A stretch of DNA of 64,000 bases from positions 372,001-436,000 of the forward strand of contig CAWJOG010000016.1 in assembly GCA_963844435.1 (NCBI GenBank), given 5' to 3'. Each line of letters begins with the position of its first letter. Position 1 is the first letter of the stretch. The translations under genes were made by a program, and so were the position numbers. This DNA comes from JBDSLU01 sp963844435. GTDB taxonomy: Bacteria > Acidobacteriota > Vicinamibacteria > Vicinamibacterales > Vicinamibacteraceae. Positions 46,285-54,298 of this stretch are shown here, one piece after another. The notes under the pieces were generated by a model. The model was not told the origin of the DNA, ran no database searches, and saw only the letters and a list, made by a program, of their open reading frames with translations.

Positions 46285-46352
46285 CCGGCCGAGAGTAGCA
46301 TAGCGATCGCGGCCCCCTCCGACCGGCAGGTCGAGAGGGTGCCCGACCGACG

Positions 46353-48845
46353 ATGACACTACGGACGCTCCTCGCCTTCGCCCTGGTCGCCTGGCTGCCC
46401 GGGGCCCTCATCTTCCGGCTGCCCCTGCTCGATCCCCGTGGACGGGCCGCGCTGCCCGCCGAGGAGCGGGTGCTCTGGGCCGTGGTCCTGTCGAGCGGCC
46501 TGACGGTGATGCTCACCCTCGGGCTCGCGGTCTTCGGCTGGTATCGCTTCGAGCGGCTGCTCATGATCGAGGCCGCCATCGTCGTGGCGCTCGCGATCAT
46601 CTGCCGCGGCCGGCTGCGGCTCGGGCCCGAGGCGCCCCGGCCCGGACTCGGCGCGCTGGTGCCGGTCGCGATCGTGGCGGGCGGGCTGTGGCTCTACGGG
46701 ACGCCGGCGGAGTACGTCCTCGGCGGCAAGGATCCCGGCGGCTACGTCAACGAAGGCGTGCAGATCGCGCAACGCGGCGCGCTGCTGGCGCCCGATCCGG
46801 TCGTCGCCGCGGTGCCCGCCGAGTTCCGCGAGCTCGTGATCCCCTCGCACAACACGCCGAGCTACTACAGCTCGCGGTTCATGGGCTTCTACGTCATCGA
46901 TCCCGCGGCGGGCACGATCCTCGGCCAGTTCCCGCACTTCCTGCCCGCCTCGATCGCCATCGGCTACGGCCTCGACGGGCTCACCGGCGTGCGCCGCGTC
47001 ACCCACTTCTGGGCGCTGCTCGGCCTGGTCAGCGTCTACATCATGGGCGCGCGGCTGTTCGGCCGGACGGTCGCCGCGGCGGGCACCGTCCTGGTCGCCA
47101 TCAACGTGATCGAAGTCTGGTTCAGCGGCTACCCGAACGCCGAGGTCGTCGCCCAGACGCTGCTGTTCGCGGCGATGCTGGCGTGGTCGCGGGCCCAGGT
47201 GGACGGGCTCGCGTTCTTCGGCGTGGTCGCGGCGTCCCTGCTCGGCATGCTGCTGTTCCTGCGCGTGGACATGGTCATCGCCGTCGCCGGCTTCGTCGGC
47301 GCCGCGGCCATCGGCCGCATGGCCGGCCTGCCGGCGGTGGTCGGCTTCTTTCCGACGCTCGTCGTCTGGCTCGCCGCGGCCGGCCTCTACCTGCTCGGCC
47401 TGATGCAGCCGTACATGTGGATCCCCCTGATCTGGCTGCGCTCCCTGCCGGTCTGGCAGATGGGGCTCGGGGTCGTGTCCGCGCTCACCGTGCTGCTCGT
47501 CGTGTTCGCCGGCGCCCGGCTGCCGGCGGTGCGGCGGCTGCTGCCGTGGGTGTGGAAGGTGCTCGCCGTCGTCGCCGTGGCGCTGGTGATCTACGCCTAC
47601 TTCTTCCGTGTCGCCGCCGGACGCCTGGCCGAGCACGACGCCATCGCGCTGCGCAGCTTCGCCTGGTACGTGATGCCGCTCGGGCTGTTCACCGCCCTCG
47701 TCGGCTACGTCGCGGCGCTGCGCCGCTTCGCCGCGCGCGACAGCGTCTTCCTGCTGACCTTCTCGCTCTACGCGACGTTCGTCTTCTACAAGATCCGCAT
47801 CGTCCCCGTGCACTACTGGGCGACGCGGCGGTTCCTGCCCATCATCCTGCCCGGCGCGATGCTGCTGGCGGCGTTCGCCGCGTTCGGCCGCTGGCGCGAG
47901 GACGATCGCGGCTGGCGCTACCAGCTCCGCGCCGCCGCCGGCGCGGTCGTCATCGCGATCCTCGCGGTGCAGTTCTGGACGCATTCGGCGCCGCTCCTCG
48001 GCCACGTCGAGTACGCCGGCGTCATCCCGCGGCTCGAGAAGCTGGCGCAGACGTTTGGCGACAAGGACCTGGTGATCGTCGAGTCGCGCGACGCCTCGGA
48101 CGTCCACGTGCTGGCGCTGCCGCTGGCCTACATCTACGCCCGCAACGTGCTGCTGCTCCCCAACCGGCGCCCCGACGCGGCGACGATGGAGCGCTTCATC
48201 GCGTGGGCACGGAAGCAGTACGCGACGGTCTACTTCGTCGGCGGCGGCGGCACCGAGCTGTTGACCAAGGCAATCGCGGTCGAGCCGATCGGCACCGAGG
48301 TGTTCCAGGTGCCGGAGTGGTCGTCGGCGTGGAACGCCCTGCCGGACGGCGCCCGGCGCAAGGAGTTCGACTTCAGCGTCTACCGGTTCATCGACCCGCC
48401 GGCCACCACGGCTGCCGGCGCCGTCGCCCTCGACGTCGGCGTCAACGACGACGTGAACGTCCTGCGGTTCCACGCCAAGGAGCGGCACGCCAACGGCACG
48501 ACGTTCCGGTGGTCACGCGACGTGTCGTACATCAACCTGCAGGGTGTCACCGCCGACGATCGCACGGTCACGCTGGTGATGGACGACGGGCGCCGGCCGG
48601 CGCAGGTGCCGCCGGCCTCGGTCGAGATCTCGATGAACGATCAGGTGCTGGGCCGGGTCGCCGTCGGCCCGGATTTCAAGCCCTATGCGGTGCCGATCCC
48701 GCCGGCGCTGGCGGCAGCCGCGGGATCGAGCGGCACGCCCGTGCGCCTGAAGCTCGTGACCAACGTCTGGCGGCCAAAGGCCGTGCTGGGCGTGCCCGAC
48801 GATCGCGATCTCGGCGTCATGGTCGATCGCGTGGACGTCAGATAG
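46353..48845 (+). CDS. large multi-pass membrane protein, probable glycosyltransferase-like
   Basis: 830 residues. A membrane half (about residues 1-540) holds a dozen hydrophobic segments and an early extracytoplasmic loop with GGKDPGGYVNEGVQIAQRG, an acidic motif placed as in GT39/ArnT-like enzymes. Then comes a soluble portion with DLVIVESRDASDVHVLALPL and a C-terminal beta-rich part (RFHAKERHANGTTFRWSRD). I cannot name the exact family. The glycan genes around it make transfer of a sugar on the outer face of the inner membrane the best guess. Divergent from the SGNH gene by 68 bp; repeat copy 3 starts at its stop codon. Confidence 0.65.
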   Translation: MTLRTLLAFALVAWLPGALIFRLPLLDPRGRAALPAEERVLWAVVLSSGLTVMLTLGLAVFGWYRFERLLMIEAAIVVALAIICRGRLRLGPEAPRPGLGALVPVAIVAGGLWLYGTPAEYVLGGKDPGGYVNEGVQIAQRGALLAPDPVVAAVPAEFRELVIPSHNTPSYYSSRFMGFYVIDPAAGTILGQFPHFLPASIAIGYGLDGLTGVRRVTHFWALLGLVSVYIMGARLFGRTVAAAGTVLVAINVIEVWFSGYPNAEVVAQTLLFAAMLAWSRAQVDGLAFFGVVAASLLGMLLFLRVDMVIAVAGFVGAAAIGRMAGLPAVVGFFPTLVVWLAAAGLYLLGLMQPYMWIPLIWLRSLPVWQMGLGVVSALTVLLVVFAGARLPAVRRLLPWVWKVLAVVAVALVIYAYFFRVAAGRLAEHDAIALRSFAWYVMPLGLFTALVGYVAALRRFAARDSVFLLTFSLYATFVFYKIRIVPVHYWATRRFLPIILPGAMLLAAFAAFGRWREDDRGWRYQLRAAAGAVVIAILAVQFWTHSAPLLGHVEYAGVIPRLEKLAQTFGDKDLVIVESRDASDVHVLALPLAYIYARNVLLLPNRRPDAATMERFIAWARKQYATVYFVGGGGTELLTKAIAVEPIGTEVFQVPEWSSAWNALPDGARRKEFDFSVYRFIDPPATTAAGAVALDVGVNDDVNVLRFHAKERHANGTTFRWSRDVSYINLQGVTADDRTVTLVMDDGRRPAQVPPASVEISMNDQVLGRVAVGPDFKPYAVPIPPALAAAAGSSGTPVRLKLVTNVWRPKAVLGVPDDRDLGVMVDRVDVR

Positions 48846-49005
48846 GGAGCCCGTCGTGAAACGCCCGCGAAGCACAAAGACGGCTGAGGCGCCCGCCGAT
48901 CCAGGCGCGAGGACGGAGAATATCGGGAATATTCGATGGACGAGCAACGCCGAGCGGCGGGATGCATCGGCCGTCGACTGCCGCGCGCGTTTCGCGACGG
49001 GCTCC
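48846..49005 (+). repeat. 160-bp hairpin repeat, copy 3
   Basis: 160 bp. The left arm starts GGAGCCCGTCGTGAAACG (48846-48863) and pairs with CGTTTCGCGACGGGCTCC (48988-49005); over 24 positions 22 are complementary or nearly so. Inner stem GACGGCTGA pairs with TCGGCCGTC through one T-G pair. The centre has GAATAT...ATATTC. It fills the whole gap between two genes: it starts just after one stop and ends two bases before the next ATG. Confidence 0.92.
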
Positions 49006-49007
49006 TA

Positions 49008-50189
49008 ATGGCGGACCTGCAGATCTATGACCCGCGGGAACGGCGGATCGTCGCCGCCGCGGATCGCGTGCTGGCGATCGCCGCCGGCCTGGCGCGGCTG
49101 TGGCCGCGGCGCGCGCCGGCCTCGCCGCCGCGGCGGATCCTGCTGCTGCGGCTCGAGCGGATCGGCGACCTGCTGATGTCGGCGGCGGCGATCGAATCGG
49201 TGCGAGCGCGCGCGCCGGAAGCGGCGATCGATCTCGTGGTCGGCAGCTGGAACCGATCGATCGCCGACCGGCTCCACGGCATCGATCGCGTCGAGACGCT
49301 CGACGCGCCATGGCTGGCGCGCGGCGCCGCCGCGGCCGGCACGGGGCGCCTGACCTCGACGGCGTGGAGCTGGCGCGCCCGCGACTACGATCTGGCCATC
49401 AACTTCGAGGGCGACGTGCGCAGCCACGCCTTGATCGCGCTGGGCGGCGCCCGCCGGCGCGTCGGCTTCGCGATGGCCGGCGGCGGTCCGCTCCTGACCG
49501 ACGTCGTCGAGCACCATCCCGATCGCCACACCGCGGACAACGCCGCCGCGCTCGTCGCCGCCGCCTTTCCGGAGAGCCCGCTCGATGGCCCCGGCCCCGA
49601 CTTCCGGCTGGACGTGCCGGAGGAGGCGCGCCAGGCCGCGCGCGCGCTGATCGGGCCGCACCCGCGCTACATCGTCGTCCACGCCAGCGGCGGGCGGGCC
49701 ATCAAGCAGTGGGATCTCGATCGCTTCGGCGCCGCGACGACGGCGATCGCCCGCGCGGTGGGTGCGGCGGTGGTGCTGAGCGGCGCGCCCGGCGATGCGC
49801 CGCTGACCGCGCAGGTCCGCGCCGCGCTGCCCGCCGGCATCCCGGTCGTCGATCTCACCGGCGGTCCCGATCTGCTGGTCCTCGCCGCCGTGCTCGAAGG
49901 GGCGCGCCTGGTGCTCACCGGCGACACCGGCCCGATGCACCTGGCGGCGGCGGTGCGCGCGCCGGTCGTCGCCGTCTTCGGCCCGTCGATGCCGGTGCGC
50001 TACGCGCCGCGCAGCACGGCGCATCGCGTCGTCCGCGTCGACCTGTGGTGCGCGCCGTGCAACATGATCCGCAAGCCGCCGGCGCGCTGCCAGGGCCACA
50101 CGCCCGACTGCCTGACCGGCGTCACGGTGGACGCCGTCACCGCCGCGGCGCTGTCGCTCGTGGCCGAGACCGAGGCGGCGCGGGCGTGA
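49008..50189 (+). CDS. GT9 (heptosyltransferase-like) glycosyltransferase
   Basis: 393 residues from ATG 49008, directly after repeat copy 3. The GT9 fold is shown by ILLLRLERIGDLLMSAAAIE, YDLAINFEGDVRSHALIALG, YIVVHASGGRAIKQWD, VDLTGGPDLLVLAAVLEGA and LTGDTGPMHLAAAVRAPVV. A C-terminal Cys set (WCAPCNMIRKPPARCQGHTPDC) is common in GT9 enzymes. It probably adds heptose or another sugar to a lipopolysaccharide core or similar glycan. The next gene starts in its stop codon (GTGA). Confidence 0.92.
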   Translation: MADLQIYDPRERRIVAAADRVLAIAAGLARLWPRRAPASPPRRILLLRLERIGDLLMSAAAIESVRARAPEAAIDLVVGSWNRSIADRLHGIDRVETLDAPWLARGAAAAGTGRLTSTAWSWRARDYDLAINFEGDVRSHALIALGGARRRVGFAMAGGGPLLTDVVEHHPDRHTADNAAALVAAAFPESPLDGPGPDFRLDVPEEARQAARALIGPHPRYIVVHASGGRAIKQWDLDRFGAATTAIARAVGAAVVLSGAPGDAPLTAQVRAALPAGIPVVDLTGGPDLLVLAAVLEGARLVLTGDTGPMHLAAAVRAPVVAVFGPSMPVRYAPRSTAHRVVRVDLWCAPCNMIRKPPARCQGHTPDCLTGVTVDAVTAAALSLVAETEAARA

Positions 50190-52084
50190 TCGGCCGCCTC
50201 GCCATCGAGCGCGGCGGCCGCGTCGAGACGGTCGACCTCGACGAGTACGGTGCGGGCGCCATCGCCGACGAAGCGGCGGGCCGCGCCAACGCGTGGATCA
50301 AGAGCCTGCGCCACGTGGACGTCGCCGGACGATCGCTGCGCGATCGGTTCCACTACCGCGGCGACTCGCTGTGGTGGTTCGCCGAGCTGTTCCTGCACAA
50401 GGAAGGCGTCGTCGACGCGGTGTGGCGCACCGCGCTGACGCTCGACGCGGTGTGCGAGGTCGAGGAGCCGACGCGCGTCGGCGTCGTCGACGGCGGACCG
50501 GCGCTGCGCCACCTGCTGCCGCAGGTCGCCGCCCGCCTGGACATCGGCCTGCTCCCCGGCACCGATACCGGCCGCCCGCCGGCGCGCCGACGCGTCGCCG
50601 CCACCGGGGTGAAGAGCCGCGTGCTGACGTGGGCCGCCGAAGCCCGCCTGGCGCTGCCGGCGCCACGACCCGCGCTGGCCACCGGCGGCACGCTCGCCTT
50701 CGTGCACAGCGCCTTCTGGCGCGATGCGACCGGCGAGGAGGGCTACATCGCGCCGGTGCTCGACGCGCTCGCCGGCACGCGCGCGGCGCCCATTCAGCTG
50801 GTCGGGGTCGGTCCGCGGCGCAACTTCCAGGCGCGGCGCTGGTGGCATCCGCTGACGCCGGGCTGGCGCCAGCCGCGCGGCGACGGCGCGGTGATTCCGG
50901 TCGAGGCGCTCACGTGGCGCAAGGCCACGGCCGGCTCACGCGCGATCTGGCGGGCGCGCCACGAGGTCGCGGACGCGCTGCTCGGCAGCGCCGCGCTGCG
51001 GGCGGCCGCGCGCGCCGGCGGCTACGACGTGTGGGATCTGATCGCGCCCGAGCTGCAGGGTATCGCCACGCTGCAGTTCCCGTGGTCGGCGCGCGCGATG
51101 GACGAAGCCGGCGCCGCGATGGAGCTGGCTCGCCCGCGCCTGGTCCTGACCTACGCCGAAGCCGGCGGCTGGGGCCGCGCGATCATGCTCGAGGCGCGCC
51201 GGCACGGCATCGCGTCCGCCGGCATCCAGCACGGCTACATCTACCGGCGCTGGCTCAACTACCTGCACGAGCGGGACGAGATGCAGCCGTCCGCGTCGAT
51301 GACCCTGGATCCCGGCTTCCCGCGGCCCGACCTGACGGTGGTCTTCGATCGGGTTGCCGCGCACCATCTCGAGGTCGCCGGCGCGTTCCCACGATCGGCG
51401 CTGGCCATCACCGGCAGCCCGGGACTCGACGTGCTCGCCGCTCGCGTCCGGGTCATCGGCCCGGCCGAGCGTGCGGCGGCCCGTACCGCCCTCGGCCTCA
51501 CGGATGGCGATCGGGCCGCGGTGGTCGTCTCGAAGCGGGCCCAGCTGGGGCGGTGGCTGCCACTGCTGGCGGCGGCGATCGGCGACTTGGACGCGTCGAC
51601 TGGCCGCCCGGGGCGAACGCGGCTGGTGGTCAAGCCGCATCCGGCAGAAACCGCCGACGTCTACGCCGATGCGGCGGGAGCCACCTCGGCCGTGCGCCTG
51701 GCCCCCGAGCTCGAGCTGCCCACGCTGCTGGCCGCCTGCGACCTGGTCGTCACCGTCAACTCCACCGTCGCCATCGACGCGATGGCGCTCGGCATTCCGG
51801 CCCTGTCCGTGGGCGTGCCCAACAACCTGACGCCGTTCGTGGTCGCCGGCGGCATCGCCGGGGTCTGCCACCCGAGCGAGCTGCCGCCGGTGCTGGCGAA
51901 GCTGCTGTGGGACGAGGCGGCACGGTCGGAACTGGTCGCGAAGGGCCTCGCGTGTGCCGAATCCGGCGGGGTTCGGACCGACGGCGGGGCCGCCCGCCGG
52001 GCGGTGGACGCGCTGGTCGCGCTGGCCGAGGCCGGGCGCGCCCGGACGCCGACGGTCCAGTCGAGCCGCCCGTCACCGCTATAA
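50186..52084 (+). CDS. capsule-type GT-B polysaccharide transferase
   Basis: 632 residues from GTG 50186. The second half has features of GT-B enzymes of the CDP-glycerol/capsule (KpsC- and polysialyltransferase-like) kind: LEARRHGIASAGIQHGYIYR, VVKPHPAETADVYADAA, and the donor region LVVTVNSTVAIDAMALGIPA followed by GVPNNLTPFV. The first half (HYRGDSLWWFAELFLHKEG) is helical and found in similar surface-carbohydrate proteins. The product is presumably a cytoplasmic enzyme that extends a surface polymer. The exact donor cannot be told. The stop overlaps a TATAAT sequence preceding the next gene. Confidence 0.72.
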   Translation: MIGRLAIERGGRVETVDLDEYGAGAIADEAAGRANAWIKSLRHVDVAGRSLRDRFHYRGDSLWWFAELFLHKEGVVDAVWRTALTLDAVCEVEEPTRVGVVDGGPALRHLLPQVAARLDIGLLPGTDTGRPPARRRVAATGVKSRVLTWAAEARLALPAPRPALATGGTLAFVHSAFWRDATGEEGYIAPVLDALAGTRAAPIQLVGVGPRRNFQARRWWHPLTPGWRQPRGDGAVIPVEALTWRKATAGSRAIWRARHEVADALLGSAALRAAARAGGYDVWDLIAPELQGIATLQFPWSARAMDEAGAAMELARPRLVLTYAEAGGWGRAIMLEARRHGIASAGIQHGYIYRRWLNYLHERDEMQPSASMTLDPGFPRPDLTVVFDRVAAHHLEVAGAFPRSALAITGSPGLDVLAARVRVIGPAERAAARTALGLTDGDRAAVVVSKRAQLGRWLPLLAAAIGDLDASTGRPGRTRLVVKPHPAETADVYADAAGATSAVRLAPELELPTLLAACDLVVTVNSTVAIDAMALGIPALSVGVPNNLTPFVVAGGIAGVCHPSELPPVLAKLLWDEAARSELVAKGLACAESGGVRTDGGAARRAVDALVALAEAGRARTPTVQSSRPSPL

Positions 52085-52085
52085 T
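52080..52085 (+). promoter_or_regulatory. possible -10 box before the epimerase gene
   Basis: A perfect TATAAT lies 15 bp upstream of the ATG at 52100, in the last codons of the previous gene. No good -35 box is visible 16-18 bp upstream, so this is only a candidate. Confidence 0.3.
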
Positions 52086-52099
52086 GGTCGATTGACCCT

Positions 52100-53062
52100 A
52101 TGCGCGTACTCATCACCGGTGGCGCCGGTTTCGTGGGATCCCATCTGGCTGACGCCCTGCTGGCCGCTGGCCACGAGGTGACGGCGTTCGACAACCTCTC
52201 CACCGGCTCCATCGACAACATCGAGCACCTGAAGACGCATCCGCGCTTCCGTTACACGATCGAGTCGGTCCAGAACGAGCCGGTGCTGGCCGAGCAGATC
52301 GACCGTTGCGACGTCGTCTTCCACCTGGCCGCGGCGGTCGGCGTGAAGAAGATCGTGGAAGAGCCGGTGCACACGATCGAGAACAACGTACACGGCACCG
52401 AGGTCGTCCTCCGCCACGCCAACAAGAAGAAGCGGCTGGTGGTGGTGGCGTCGACGTCGGAGGTCTACGGCAAGAGCGTCGACGTGCCGTTCCGGGAGGA
52501 CGCCGACCTGGTGATGGGCCCGACCTCGAAGCACCGCTGGGCCTACGCCTGCAGCAAGGCGATCGACGAGTTCCTCGCGCTCGCCTACTTCAAGGAAAAG
52601 AAGCTGCCGGTGATCGTCATCCGGCTCTTCAACACGGTCGGGCCGCGCCAGACCGGACAGTACGGGATGGTGATCCCGACGTTCGTCCGCCAGGCGCTGG
52701 CCGGGCAGCCGATCACGGTGTTCGGCGACGGCACGCAGCGGCGCAGCTTCACCTACGTCGGCGACGTCGTCGACGGGCTGATCGGGCTGATGAACGAGCC
52801 GAAGGCGGTCGGCCAGGTCTTCAACATCGGCAACGGCGAAGAGATCTCGATGCGGGCGCTGGCCGAGAAGATCAAGGCGATGGCCGAGAGCAATTCGGAC
52901 ATCGTGACGATTCCCTACGATCAGGCCTACGAGGCCGGCTTCGAGGACATGCCGCGCCGCGTGCCCGACATCACGAAGATCCGCGGGCTGGTGGGCTACG
53001 AGCCCAAGGTCCAGCTCGACGAAATCCTGACCCGGGTCATCGACTACGTCCGCACGCGGTAA
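52100..53062 (+). CDS. GalE-like NAD-dependent nucleotide-sugar epimerase/dehydratase
   Basis: 320 residues. NAD loop VLITGGAGFVGSHLADAL, FHLAAAVGVKKIVEEP, VVASTSEVYGKS and the catalytic Tyr-x3-Lys in WAYACSKAIDEF, then RLFNTVGPRQTGQYGMV and FTYVGDVVDGLIGLM. The motif set fits the UDP-glucose 4-epimerase / UDP-glucuronate-related group that supplies sugars for surface glycans. Unlike the epimerase-like protein at 33885, its active site is complete. A radical SAM gene follows 37 bp downstream. Confidence 0.92.
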   Translation: MRVLITGGAGFVGSHLADALLAAGHEVTAFDNLSTGSIDNIEHLKTHPRFRYTIESVQNEPVLAEQIDRCDVVFHLAAAVGVKKIVEEPVHTIENNVHGTEVVLRHANKKKRLVVVASTSEVYGKSVDVPFREDADLVMGPTSKHRWAYACSKAIDEFLALAYFKEKKLPVIVIRLFNTVGPRQTGQYGMVIPTFVRQALAGQPITVFGDGTQRRSFTYVGDVVDGLIGLMNEPKAVGQVFNIGNGEEISMRALAEKIKAMAESNSDIVTIPYDQAYEAGFEDMPRRVPDITKIRGLVGYEPKVQLDEILTRVIDYVRTR

Positions 53063-53098
53063 GGGCGCGGGCACGAACGACCGAGACATAGTGTGCGT

Positions 53099-54052
53099 AT
53101 GAGCGCTTCGATCAGACGGCGGACGCGGGAGGCCACGGAGGCCGTGCTGCGCAAGCAGGCCAGGGCCGTGCGCAAGGTGCTGCTCGCCCTCGGCACCGAG
53201 GAAGCCCCGTCCCTGCCCGAGATCGTGCAGATCGAGAGCACCAACATCTGCAACGCCAAGTGCGTGTTCTGCCCGCGCGACGACATGCATCGCGACGAGG
53301 GCATCATGGACATGGCGCTCTTCAAGAAGATCGCCGACGAGTGCGCCGCGCTGAACATCACGCACATGCGGATGCACAACTACGGCGAGGCGTTCGCCGA
53401 TCGCCTGCTCGTCGACAAGGTCCGCTACGCCAAGTCGATCGGCATCCGCGAGGTCGGCCTGATCTCGAACGGGTCGCTCATCACCGAGCGCGCCGCGCGC
53501 GGCATGGTGGACGCCGGCCTCGACGCCATCAACATCAGCATGGACGCCGCCGGCAAGGAAGTCTTCGAGTCGACGCGGCTCGGCCTCAACTACGACAAGG
53601 TCGTCGCCAACGTCGAGCGCCTGATCCAGGTCCGCGACGAGGCCGGCAAGCGGCGCCCGAAGCTGATCCTGTCGTTCGTCCGCCAGAACAACTCGACCGA
53701 GGAACAGGCCTTCATCGCCCACTGGCGCAAGAAGGCCGACAAGATTCACGTCACCGACCTGCACAACTGGGCCGGGACGCTGAACCAGGAATCGGACGTC
53801 CGCTTCCCCTGCTACCGTCCCTGGCTCACCTTCACCGTTCTCTGGGACGGCCGGGTCTCGCTCTGCTGCGCCGACTTCGACGGCCGCGAGGTGCTGGGCG
53901 ACCTGCGCACCAGCACGATCAGGGACATCTGGAACGGCCCCGCCTACCGTAAGGTCCGCCATGCGCACCTCGACCATGGCGGCCCGTCGATCTGCCAGTC
54001 GTGCGACCTTCCCAAAAAGGACTCGCCGCTCTGGGTCTCCAAGCTCATCTGA
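53099..54052 (+). CDS. radical SAM/SPASM domain protein
   Basis: 317 residues; GTG 53093 two codons upstream is also possible. The radical SAM cluster motif is STNICNAKCVFCPRDDM (CxxxCxxC). The SPASM region has CYRPWLTFTVLWDGRVSLCCADFDG and, at the end, ICQSCDLPKKDS, giving Cys ligands for an auxiliary iron-sulfur cluster. Such enzymes modify peptides, sugars or other small substrates through a 5'-deoxyadenosyl radical. No ribosomal peptide precursor is seen nearby, and the gene follows glycan genes, so a sugar or glycan-linked substrate is a fair guess. Confidence 0.9.
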   Translation: MSASIRRRTREATEAVLRKQARAVRKVLLALGTEEAPSLPEIVQIESTNICNAKCVFCPRDDMHRDEGIMDMALFKKIADECAALNITHMRMHNYGEAFADRLLVDKVRYAKSIGIREVGLISNGSLITERAARGMVDAGLDAINISMDAAGKEVFESTRLGLNYDKVVANVERLIQVRDEAGKRRPKLILSFVRQNNSTEEQAFIAHWRKKADKIHVTDLHNWAGTLNQESDVRFPCYRPWLTFTVLWDGRVSLCCADFDGREVLGDLRTSTIRDIWNGPAYRKVRHAHLDHGGPSICQSCDLPKKDSPLWVSKLI

Positions 54053-54298
54053 TTCCGTTTCGGGAAAACCCTCATAGTTTCTGCGGGTTGCTCGGTGCAT
54101 GCTCCGAGCGCGCTCCGAGCAGGGATCTCCCGAACCGGCTTCTGGCTTCTGCCTGCGGGGTTCCCGGTGTGTGCGTAACTGGCTCAACCTTGAGGTCGGC
54201 AGGACGGCCGTAATAGAGTGAGGCGCGCTGGTGGCCGATTAGATGAGCAGGCCATTTGCCCCCCGGGTAACACGTCTCGCTGGGAGTCTCACAGATCG
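54053..54298 (+). other. 246-bp leader region with alternative hairpins
   Basis: GCTCGG (54090-54095) can pair with CCGAGC at either 54104-54109 or 54115-54120; with flanking bases the second pairing is TGCTCGG with CCGAGCA. The downstream pair members are two copies of GCTCCGAGC. It is too weak to name as a riboswitch. No gene is seen here. Confidence 0.35.

Noticed and set aside
54053..54298. Cyclic di-GMP or cobalamin riboswitch in the leader of the propeller gene
   Set aside because: The conserved cores of these classes are not present; only a simple alternative stem is visible.
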